A DNA stretch of 64,000 nucleotides from positions 4,774,001 through 4,838,000 of the forward strand of contig OZ020254.1 in the NCBI GenBank assembly GCA_963971285.1. Reading direction: 5' to 3'. Of this stretch, positions 13,401-25,400 are shown piece after piece. The notes beneath the pieces were generated by a model. That model saw nothing but the letters and a program-made list of their open reading frames with translations, was not told the DNA's origin and searched no databases. Source of the DNA: Astropecten irregularis. Lineage: Eukaryota; Echinodermata; Asteroidea; Paxillosida; Astropectinidae. The first letter of the stretch is position 1; each line of letters starts with the position of its first letter. Made by a program: the position numbers and the translations under genes.

Positions 13401-16400
13401 AAAAAGAGAGAAAAAATTTCCCAAAAGAGTTAAATCAAATAACACGCGGCTGTTAACATACATGTACAGCCAAAGTGTATTTGGCCGATAAGAAGCATTA
13501 TAAGAAGAAAAACAAGAATCCAATTGTTTTATTTGTGTTGAAATATACGTATTATATGTATTATTTTTCTATACAACTACGGAATTCTGTAAGTTCAGGG
13601 TTGTGATATTATACTGCTGAGGTTTTTCATTTTATGTGATTTATTTTGCAGGTATATAGTCCCATGCAGCCAACAAACCATTGCTTTATAAGGGAGCCCT
13701 CATAAATTAGATATTAACAAAATATTTTATGTAAAATTATTTTATATTTTTTTTTTTTTGTGATTTGCAGGTAGTCCCATTCAGCCAACAAATATTTGGT
13801 TTATAAGGGAGCCCTCATGAATTATACATACAAAAAAACCCACAAAAACATCCTGTTTATAGGCGTGTTGTTTGCTGTTTGTTGCACGATTCTTAGTGGG
13901 CTTTTCCATCAGTCCATCCAAATGTTGATCAATGCAAATATATTTTGGCAGAAAGAAGCTCCCTATTAAATGTTACATGTATCTTCTGCTCCATTTTAAA
14001 AATCCAGATTGTGGACTGCTTTTTCGGTCAAATAATCCGAAAATACAAATAATAATGATAATAAAACTAATCCAGACTTTCTAAGGCCTTGTCCCAATTC
14101 TCTGGCTGCGGCTGCAAATTACACATACACCTATGGCAGCCACTAGCCAGTGACTGCAGCCATTTCCATAGACTTGTGTGTTATTTGTGGTTGCAGCCAG
14201 AGAATTGGAACACTGCCTAAGTTGCAAACCTGCAGGACATTCACTGTATGCCTTTGAGGCATTCTAGGATAAAAAGTTCAAATTGTGTACGTTAAAGTCA
14301 TAGAAACATGGACATGTTTGAAGAGGTACACATTCTTGTAGGTGATTTTTTTCCAGAGGGATCAGTCAGATTTCCCTTTTCTTATACACCGATCCGTCGG
14401 CGTAACATTATAAACATACCATCCGCCATTACTGCAGTGTCCCCGCCCGCCTTTTGTCCGACAACAGAAGAATTTACGTCCGCCACACTCTATATACTGC
14501 AGGGTGTAGGCCCTAAGTGCCCTGATTAGGGGGATGTACAGTGTACACCCTGCAGCACATAGTGCGACGGATGTAAATTCTTTTGTTGCCGGACAAAAGG
14601 TGGGCGGGGACACTGCAGTAATGGCGGGTGTTTCCTACCTTCATAATCGTGCCGTCGGATCGGTGTTATGTAAATGTGACTACTTGATTGTAATACATAC
14701 ATATATTCACTGATTTTGGAGTAATTCAAGTACTACATGTATGTATGGTGCAAAGTTTCACACTCAAAGTTTCTTTAATATTTTTTGTCCCCTTCACGTA
14801 TTTCTCAGGGTGCCAGGAAATACATGCAGGAAGGAACTGGTTGATGCTTACTGCGCCTACCATTACAACACCAGCGGGGGATGCATACCACCCTCATTTA
14901 TCGACAAGCCAAAGGTGAGGCAAACAACTCCTTTCATTCCTGCGAGGAGCGTATATCCTGGGGCCAATTTCACAGAGCTGCTTAGCACAAACATTTGCTA
15001 AGCATGACATTTCTGTCTTAATAAAAACAGGATTAACAACCAAATTCCCATGTGTTGTGTATCACTTGCAATTGTTCTTTGGCTGTTGTTCGATAACCAC
15101 GAATATCAAATCGAATTTTCAATGGTGGTATGTTTCGATGGACAAGCAATTTTTGTGCTAAGCAGCTCTATGAAATTGGCCCCTGGTTTCAAGATGACGT
15201 ACCGTTCTCCTACTCGTTCTCTTTACACTGTAGTTCTCTCTTGCTTTATGTTAGTTTTCGTGAGGGTCTGTTGGTTGTTTGTCATTTTTTTGTTGGTTGG
15301 TAATTTGTTTACTTGCTTTTGTTGTTGTTTACAAAAAGCATTTTCTTTTAGCTACTAACTTTGGAGGGCATTTTGATATTTGATACACATATTCACAAGA
15401 AAACCAACAGGCAAAACAATGCCCCAACAAATAATCAAGCAATCCAGAAAACAAAATCCTAAATTAAACAGACTGATTTCTGAAGGGGAACAGACAATCT
15501 CACATATTGTCTCCCTTCTCCCCTTCCTCTGTTCCTGCTATAAGTTCCTTCTCTCCCTTTCACAAATTGTTTAAAGGTGCTATCATACTTTTGTAGCATA
15601 ATATGAAACAGAAATCTCCACAGATTTACCTATAACCATGATAACTTAAAGGGTATAAAGATGGTGATGGTAGAAACATACAAAGTACCAATGATATTAA
15701 CATTTTTCTGCCTGAAATGCTGTATTTATCCAGAAAAGAGTAAAACCAATTACCAAAAACATTTTTGACCAGCATGGGACTGAAAATTTCACAGTTACTG
15801 TATCTTCCTTGATATTTTTGCCCATGAATTTGCATTTCTTTGATAAAAAACTAAAGTATGATATCGCCTTTAAGCTAAAGAATTAAAGATAGGAAGGAAA
15901 AGTAATGCATTGATCTGACGAATGGAGTTCACAAAATATGGAATATGAATTACCGGTACTGTTGAGAAGACTGTAACATCAGATGGGCAGAATGTACTGT
16001 ACATGTAACTTCAGATGGCCATTTAATGGCAAATTCATGTGCTCCATATTTCAAAGCATGACATTTAGCCTGCAAATTTAAGGTTGAAGATTAAAATTTC
16101 AAAAATATGGAAATGATAACATGGGATGACTAGAGATGACCTTTTCAGCCGAGTTGACTCTGGGGAAACGACAAATTGCAGCTCAGGAGCCAGCCTGTGG
16201 GACATTGCCTTTTTTTTTTTGACTGAGATGCAAAACTTTGGATACTTATCTTGCACTCGCTGGACGAACTTGTCCTGTAACCGCCATTGACGATACTGAT
16301 AGGACAACAGATACCAATTGAAGCATTATCGGCTGCATGGAAGCTAAATTGGAACTTGTGAAGCTTCTTGTAGTTGCCTGTATGAGGCAGTGTTGAGTGA

Positions 16401-19400
16401 TTCATCCTTAGACCCTTCAGCACGCCCCCCCCCCCCCCCCCCACCCGTATGTTTCAAAGCAATCATCCTAAAGCTAGTACAATGGAAGACTTTTGAGAAA
16501 CGGTCTTCAAGTCAACAGCGCACACGCATGCAATAGTGAGCATGCGCGTTGTTTTGCGCCTCCGCTGTTGTGCGTGCGCTGTTGACTTGAAGACCGGTTC
16601 TCAAATGTCTCCCATTCAATACTTCTCTGGCTTTCCGCCCTCCTTCCAATCATAGTTTGAAGATCCCGAAGTGTGACATTTTTGTGTTTCTTTTGAAACC
16701 TAAACCTGTAATTTGACATTGAAATATTGCTTACCGTAAATCGAACTTCATATTTGTATGGCTAAAACAATTTCCAGGACTTAGCCACCCTTTGCCACAC
16801 TTGGCTTGCTTTGAAATCGAAGAATGTGTTTGGAAGGTGGAAATCAAAGAACGTGTTTGGAAGATGGAAATCGAAGAATGTGTTTGGAAGGTGGAGAATC
16901 TAATGCCAGGGTGACAAGTACCGTATGTGAGAGAAATTAGATCCCAAGACTTATAAAATGACACCATTTCCGCAATATTACCTATATTACATGAACATGC
17001 AGAGTGTTTGTGGCTGTGTTTTGTTCCCGTTGGTTGGCTCTGATCACGGTCCACAGCTCGGCACGGAAGTAGCTGAATAATATATGAATGTAAACTAATT
17101 ATAGCATACATGCACAAATTACTTGCAGCCAAATTGCAGCTGGTAACTGAAAACCCTTATGTGTGATATGAATGCGCACCAAAGGTGACAAGGCATGAGC
17201 ACCGGTCATTATTGCTATTAACGTGTAGACTTACACTACATTGTCGGCAATGAACTGGGTGTGTTCTTTTACATAATTTACACACAAACGGTACCGTCAT
17301 AAGTACCGATACTCACATTCAGGTCAAAGAAATGCTTTTTACATCAGCAAAGGCATATTTTATACATACAGTATACCCCGCTAGCTAGCAGTACATGTAG
17401 GCCCTATTTGGAAATGATCCAATTTTTGTATGAAATTTTGTGAAAGTTGTCTGGGTACCGTATTTCATCGACCTTGGTGAACCCAGTTGAATAACCAACT
17501 TTGACCTTTTCTTTCCTTTTTTTCTTCCTGTTTTTGTGTTTGTTGATGAAATTGTTCATTTTTTTTGCTTCATACGAGATTATTATGAGACTCAGCTCAT
17601 TCCATCTTGTCCCAGACCAAAGTCACCAATCATACATGTAGGTTCAGAAGTCAAGGCCAGCCATTGAGTTTTGCTGTTGCTGTTTTTTTCTAGTCCATTT
17701 GGTAGTGGTGGAGAGTAGGGGATGTTTAGTGAGTGCTAGATCCGGTATAATGGCAGACAGTATAAGCACCAGCTGGTTTACTCATTTTATGTCTCCTTCC
17801 CTAATGAACGGTGTGTGCCTGTGTGAGCTAAATAGGGAGTTATGCCATCATTTGATATGTTCCATCTTTCAAATCAATGCCTGGTCTAGTACAACGTATC
17901 AGATCTCTCTTCAACCATGTATTATGCCTGTTTTTTGATGGATATTCCTGATCCTTCTGCCAAGTTCATGGAGTTGAGGGATTATGAAATGCATGCTGGT
18001 TTATAATTTGTGACAGCCTCCATGCTGTGACATTTAGACAGCAGTGCCTTATGGTGCGGTGGAGTTCCGTCTCATTGGAATGAGATAAACGATCCGTAAT
18101 ATCAGAGTTACAGATTTTGATCGATAGCGAGAATAGTGAGCGCGGGTCTTGTTTCTAGCCTTGGGTGTGAGAAAATGGGTGTAGAGTGGTGAACATAACT
18201 GTAGATGCTACTTCCTGATAGCAGAGTTAAGATTTGGGCTTTTTTGGAGGCAGTTGATGTGGTGGTCTTGGTCATTGCCTTCATGTCAGTGTTCAGTCTG
18301 TGGACATTGTTGTCAGCCTTGCTGCTGCTGGTCATACACAGCTTAGTCACCTGGTGGTCATTGCCTTGGTGCCGAGTGCTTGAACCTTGCACAGGAAAAT
18401 TGACTTGGTGTGTCCAGTCACATTGCCTTGGTGCTTCTGGTCATTGCCTTGGTATATCTGGCCATTGCCTGGGTGCAACCTTGGTGCAACTGGTCATTAC
18501 CTTTCAGGTGCCTCTAGTCATTGCCTTGGTGCTTCTGGTCATTGCCTTGGTGCAACTCGTCATTCCCTTGGTGTAACCAACTGGTCATTACCTTGGTCCA
18601 ACTGGTCATTCCCTTGGTGCTTCTGGTCATTGCCTTGGGGCTTCTGGTCATTACCATGGTGCAACTAGCCATTGCCTTGGTGCAACTGGTAATATTTAGC
18701 ACTCCGCACTTGCTTTAAAAATAGCACCGAACCTCAGACAAACATTGCAACCGGCCATGCAAACGTGTGGTGAGTGGGGTGATATGTGCACATGCATGCA
18801 TGGTGTGACGTCATTAGTGCGGAACGCTATTGCCTTTGTACCCCATCAATTGTTTTTTAGCAGCACCACTTTCTCTAACAGCACACTGAAGCCTCCTTTT
18901 ACTTTGATTCTCCAAGAAGTTGCAGAAGAGAGAGAGAGGGAAAAGAAACGGGAAGTGGAATTTAACACATTAACTGATGTCTTTACAGAAACAGGTGTAG
19001 CTATTACTGGAGAGGGCAGGATGCAGAATTAATGGCTGCCTTGTTGCTAGGGGAAACCATAATGTTACCAGGGCAACCCATTAATGTGACTGAAACCTAC
19101 ATGTAGGTGACCTACATGTACAAAGTGTCAGTCTTGTAATGTATTTTGTAACTTTTGTCCGACTTTTTACTTGACAATTGTCTGAAAGCATGTTTTGGGA
19201 TTAATTTGAAGGTTATACTAAGGTCTGCATCCTGATACAGTGAGGACAATTTATATTTTGACAATCATCGTACAACAAACACCTTTTGGTCTAAATTCAG
19301 CTTGGGCAATTTCATAAATTTATGTAGGTAACTTTATGTGCTTCAACTTCAAGTAAACCCATATAAGAATTGCCTCAGAATTCTTTGCAAATTTCCAGAC

Positions 19401-22400
19401 CTGAATAAACTTACTGGGAGATGGTATGCAAACCCTAAAAAGAAAAACAAAAAACCAGCAACCTTTCCCTTGGGAGCCTTGCTGTTTTCTTTAATCTTTT
19501 GAAGATTTTGTGAATTAAACATAATTAACATATATACAAGAGATCGGTTTGGAATTAAAATGAGGGAAAATGGGTTCAAGTAAACATTAGCAGGCGGAAG
19601 TACGAGGACGAAGTGTGGGTTTGCCTGCTCAATCTACTTGGTACACCATGTCCCTGGTGAGACTTAATGGAGATGTCTATCATACCTCTCAGAGGAGGAA
19701 GCCGGCCGATCATTTTCTAAATGTCAGGTTTCAACCCTTCTTGGCATTTTCTTTACTGATAGCTTTAAAGATGGAGTGCCCGTGCCTATTTGGTGAAATT
19801 CTGGGTGTCACCGAAAGGGTCTTTGTAATCCGCGGAAGGCAATTGAGGGAAATTGCTTCAGCACTGTCGATGCTAAGGGCTTGATGAACCTCCCGGAGTG
19901 AAACTGCTTAGGTTTGGATTCTTGGTTTGATGCCCTGAGGGACAGTCCCTCGGTCATCCCACTCATTGCTCTGATGCTGTAAAGAGCTGGAGGTTTGCAG
20001 AGGCCATATAGCAGCAAATTATCTTGATTGATGCCTACAACTTGAACGGTATGGAAGGATTGAAGACAAATTGCCTAGGTGACCCTAACTCATTGTCGAG
20101 GTGCTCCCAGAGCTTCGACATCAGAAATGCAATATCGGCAAATTAACACATTTGTATTACAATCTTGCCGCTGGCACATGTACAATATCAAGAGTAGATC
20201 CATTTGCAGTTATTTTTCAGCCTATGGTCAGAAAGAGCAGGCTCAATCATTCCTTGCTCCTTCATTTTATATTAAAAACCTACTTAAGTTACACATTTTG
20301 GGAACAAATTGCAATGTGCCTCAACTGAATGGAATGCCTTAGAGTGGAAGGACACATGGCACAAGGATTGATTCAAATACTGAACACCACTGAAGGCTAC
20401 TTGAGGTAACCTCACAGAGGAAGGAACAAATATCAAAAACCTCAGAAAAATAAAATGAAAACACTTTTATTGTAACAAAAAAATGGATTGTAAATGTGGA
20501 AAGCAATTAACAAAACTGGAAAAATAACAAAGAAAGACCATCAATGCACAAAATGTGGAGAGTAAAATAAATGTAGCCGTACGTACATGTACATGAAGAT
20601 ATGTGGGGGCTATCTTTCTTGTCTTTTTTTTAAGATATGCAGCTCCGAGGGAATTTGATCAAGTGGACAGAGAGGATCGATGGTAGAGAAGATGCTAATA
20701 GGGAGCAGCGCACTCCAAAACATTTCAAGATGAATTTATGATTTGCGGCGGTGTGATAGCAATTGGAAATTAGCTTCTGCCCCTGCGGATGCGTGCGTCG
20801 CAACACCGCATCCGCGGCACTTTGTACGACCGAGTGGGCGTGGGAGGAATGCGCCACAGCTTTCTCAGGCCATAAACCCAACTCCATGACGGACGGCTGT
20901 GGGCAGGTTTCATCTATTAGCTCAGACTTATGAGATTCTTGGTGGCACTTAATTTTATTCTTAATTTCAGGAATAACTGCTTTCAGTCTACGGGGTGGTA
21001 AATGGTGCATGTCGGTTTGTACTTGTCAAGCTTCTCTTTCCCCTACCGTGGGGGAATGTTATCCCAATTTTCATATGTTGCGCAAAAAATGTGTGCCTAT
21101 AAAGTCGAGCGTCTTCACTCTTCATGACGAGAACCCTTCAAATTAACATTTCGTACCTCTACCATCCCCCTTCCTCCCCCCCTAGACATGACACGTTATA
21201 AAATATGATCCTGTGTAATCTTACTACCATCTGCAAAATAAGGACGAAAAAAAAATGAGAGGACAAAATGTTGCCGCAGGTACCGGGTATATGCTGTTCA
21301 GACAGCATCTTGATAACGTTGAAATCGCACCGTCACTCTGTGCTTCGTCTTAAGATCTAGAGTGGAGCTTAAAGCTGACAATTCATACTTTATGCAAATT
21401 TGTGAGGTAGAGGCAATTTTCCTGTGTCATAATGGGAAAAAAACGTGCATTATGTATTGATTGCCATATGCTTCATCAAAATTGGCTGCCCGCCGCAATT
21501 TGCAGCATGTCTAATCAGGGATTACATGTATGTCTCCTGGGATGCAAGAAGATGAAACTCTCCTGGCATTTTCTTGATCCAACCTCCCTGACTCCACCTC
21601 AATCCAACACATTGTTACAGTTTCCTCTTCTCATGTGCATGATTTCCTTGGACCTGGACCAAGTTTTAGAGTCATGCATGGAGTCACATTGCCCCTGTCA
21701 ACTGGGGTGGACTTGAGATGATAAATGGGTGACATTGCTGTATCATAGTACATGTACACCTTCAAGTCATGACCTTTTGATGTTTTGTCCCCCAGACGCT
21801 AATAAATCAACACATACTGCTCACATAGTACATGTAATTTAACCCTAAGCTCCTGGTGCCTGTTCTTTTAGGAGCTGCCTTCCACTGCAGTCTAACATTG
21901 TGGAGTTATCCCCCTGTCTTCATTTTGTTGACTCAAGCACAAGTTACTTGTTACATCCAGTTGTTGAAAAGTTACAATGTCTGACCTCTGAGTCTTGTAT
22001 CCTTCAATCTTCACACTTTAAGGGAGACGAACTTCAATACTGGTTGGGCTCAGCTGCTGAAAAGCCTTGTCAGGGCCTTGGCTTTGCGCTGGGGTCTTGG
22101 GCTTCTATAATCTATAGGCCTAATCCCAAGTCTTGAACTACATGTATCAACTCAAAGCACCTGCTTTGTCCTGGATCATTGTTGGCACTGAACCTGATTG
22201 ACTGATAGAGTCCACACTGATCATGGACAGTATCAAGAAGCTCGCCATGCTTGGTTGATTTCAATCAGTGCTAATATATTGAAGTCTGAGGGTCAACCCA
22301 AGAATCAAGGATTTCAGGCCCAATGGCCTGGACCTGGCCAGTATTCTCACTCTAAACATATTCGCTCTTGAAGCAGAGTCAGTGCATAAGATAGCAGGCT

Positions 22401-25400
22401 GTGCTGTCTACAGGGGGCAATTTTCTACTTCCTTGACGGGAAGGGGGAGTTGTCAGCAGGCCTGAATGCAGCCTGATGCATCTTGGGTCATCGTACTTGC
22501 CCGTCTGCAGTGTACATGTCATATGATTGATGAATCATCATTACCTACCAGTGGCCTGTCACATCCCTGCTTAGCATGCACATTTTTTGCTTAGCAAATA
22601 CGTTTGTGAGTTTATACCAACCATGCTTTTCACTTGTTCTCAGCTAATATTTGCTTAGCCCCCAATTGAGTCCTTTAGACAAATCTGACCAGACCTTCAT
22701 GGAGGCTGCGTTCCCACCTGTTTTGGGGACAAGGCGAATCAATATCCAGCATTATTGTCTAACCGCAAGAAAATATGTTCCCATTTAGTAGTGGGAACGG
22801 GGTCATAGACACCAAGCTTGTGTATACCTATTGTATTCAGTCTCCTAAATGGGTAGAAAATAAGTTGGTGTTGAATTGTGAGTTGGTGACGGTCCTTGAG
22901 AGTCCTTGTCAGATTGTCAGTTCTGTATTTGATTGTTTGTGTCTAAAATTGCTGAATTTGTGTCGGTTGTTTTTCTTCAGAATGGTCGGACTTTGAAACA
23001 GGGTGAGATGCCTTTCAGCTTCCGAGCGATTCCCAAGACTGGTAACCGGCCGGACATGAGCCAACACGAAAAAGGTAAAATTGATTCTTTTTTGTTTTAG
23101 GAATTGATTAAAGCCACGATAACATATTAGAGAGTTGTCCTTGTCTCACTGAGCATTCATGTAGTAAAAAGCGGGTGATGCCTTAATACCTTATAAATTG
23201 GTTTTAAATTAAAATGAGGCCTGTGATAAATTTGGTTGCTGTTCAGATCTTCATATGTATATTGATGTCGGGATTGAACATGATTTTAAAAAATGCAGTG
23301 CAGGAAATCTTTGAAGATGAACTTTCTATGTCTACTTTGATGCTTGTGTGACATTGACACTCTAATTGTTTGCAATGAATATTTTGGAGTGTGATTCGAA
23401 CCAGCAATCTCCTGAATACCGCACAGGTGCTCTACCAACTGAGCTATCCAGCCCTACATTGGTTGTGTCCCTAATAGTCAATAATCTTTGTACGTTTGCC
23501 AGTCACCGTCAGTCAGAAGTCATGAAACCACGCACACATCTTAGTATAGTTAGACTTTCTCCAAATAAATAGTCTGGCCTTCATTGATGTAGGAACATCA
23601 ACAAAATAACGATTATGTGACTGATGCCACTCAAACCCATCAATTGCTTCACGACGACACATACACTTGAGATGGTTGGAATAACTCCAGGATTGATGAT
23701 GCCCGCATCATGTTATCAGACTTATCACCATAGCAACAGGCTTTGTAACCTAAGACTTATAGCTCCTTGAAACATTCCGTCAGCTCATCTGCCGTATCAA
23801 AATTTTCATGAAACAGTTATTGTCAGATATCAAATCATAATATGAAACCACTGATAGGAATTGGGATCATTAAATGTATTTCCTTATTTCCTTTATTGGA
23901 AGTTTCAAATGAATGTTTTATACATTTCTATATATACAGTATCCGAATACTTAAAAAATATAAATATTTGTGATAAGGAGAAGACGTCTGATTAGATGAA
24001 ACTTCATGTTATTGTGTCCACATCCTTTGAAATGTTAGCATAATATTTAAGAAGTACCTTACTACCTTGTTTGTTTTCCTTCTCTTACCCTCCCCCCATC
24101 TCTCTCTCTCTCTCTCTTTAAACAAACAGTTCTTGCAAAATGACTCATGTTTTCTGCGCAGTGCAGCGCACGGTGGCATGACCTCGGCTCAGCTCGTGGG
24201 ATTCTGATTAAAGAAAAAAATGTCAGACGTTATCGATATTATACAAAAAAAGAAAATTGGGACTGCGTAATCCCAGTTTTAATAACAGCCTTCCTGCTAC
24301 CAGGCTAGGCCTGTCTTCCAAAAGCACCATGTCGTTTAATTTATGGCACACTCTCAGGTCGTACACTGCCCCCAAACAAGAATTGATTACTTGGTGAGAG
24401 TTCACTTGCTTTGACATCATGGAGCACATGTTATGTCCTGTCTGAAGCAAAACCTGTTTTGTTCATTGTATAAAACTAAAAGTCGCGTAGTGTGGCACTC
24501 AGCAGGTCTATGAAGTTGACCCCAGTGCCCCCAATATTTTCAAGAGCTTGGGACCGTGAGTAAACATTCACCACTGGCTGTGTAGAGATGCTGTAAGCTG
24601 TGAGAAGGCGGATTTATCCAAAGTAATCACTGTGAAGGTCTGACCACTGCAACAGATGCTGGCCTTGCTATTGATAGACTGATGACAGGAACTTGCTGTC
24701 ATATAGGGCACTTGTTGTCATGAGGGCCCTTTGTCACAATAGGCTAGCTGTCACACCTAACTAACTGTCACACAGGGCTAACTGTCACACAGGAATAACT
24801 GTCACACAGGACTTACTGCAACACATGGCTAACTGCAACACATGGCTAACTGTCACAAAGGACTAACTGTCACACAGGACTAACTGTCACACAGGACTAA
24901 CTGCAACACAGGACTAACTGCAACACATGGCTAACTGTCACACAGGACTAACTGTCACACAGGACTAACTGTCACACAGGACTAACTGTCACACAGGACT
25001 AACTGTCACACAGGACTAACTGCAACACAGGACTAACTGCAACACATGGCTAACTGTCACACAGGACTAACTGTCACACATGACTAACTGTCACACAGGA
25101 CTAACTGTCACACAGGACTAACTGCAACACGGAGCTAACTGCAACACATGGCTAACTGTCACACAGGACTAACTGTCACAAAGGACTAACTGTCACACAG
25201 GACTAACTGCAACACGGAGCTAACTGCAACACATGGCTAACTGTCACACAGGACTAACTGTCACAAAGGACTAACTGTCACACAGGACTAACTGCAACAC
25301 GGAGCTAACTGCAACACATGGCTAACTGTCACACAGGACTAACTGTCACAAAGGACTAACTGTCACAAAGGACTAACTGTCACACAGGGCTAACTGCAAC

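Larger units (their letters stand above)
7470..14808. other. Intron 1 (7.3 kb)
   Basis: It contains a non-LTR 3' end (7615-7752), a mariner-like fragment (7756-7908), a long-TIR foldback (7918-8180), a 9836-10198 foldback, two copies of the GGGGCCAATTTCAT family and a complete TTAA element nested in one of them. Further right are a tandem copy (13644-13828), a TAA-flanked element (14085-14217) and a 281-bp foldback (14386-14666). Between 8200 and 9475 and between 11650 and 13600 I see nothing definable. Confidence 0.7.
14915..22980. other. Intron 2 (8.1 kb)
   Basis: The left part carries foldback elements (14960-15183, 15575-15869, 16481-16616), an 18-base C run (16425-16442) and a 27-bp triplicate (16816-16896). 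A 21-bp minisatellite lies at 18354-18692. From 18750 to 22550 the sequence is largely free of recognisable repeats. The tract near 20640-20990 is rich in CpG and may be regulatory, but the sequence alone cannot show that. Confidence 0.65.

Noticed and set aside
14960-15183. 8-bp target duplication for the GGGGCC foldback family
   Set aside because: Flanks of all copies were compared by eye and none match at 8, 3 or 2 bases consistently.
18205-18718. Overlapping frames rich in LVI and WSLPW repeats
   Set aside because: They are translations of the 21-bp minisatellite.
20630-21010. 126-codon minus-strand open frame
   Set aside because: It has no motif, no splice or promoter context and lies in a CpG-richer tract where stops are rarer.
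23384-23454. tRNA gene on the minus strand
   Set aside because: The T-stem and acceptor do not pair and position 33 is not U, so it is a tRNA-like repeat.
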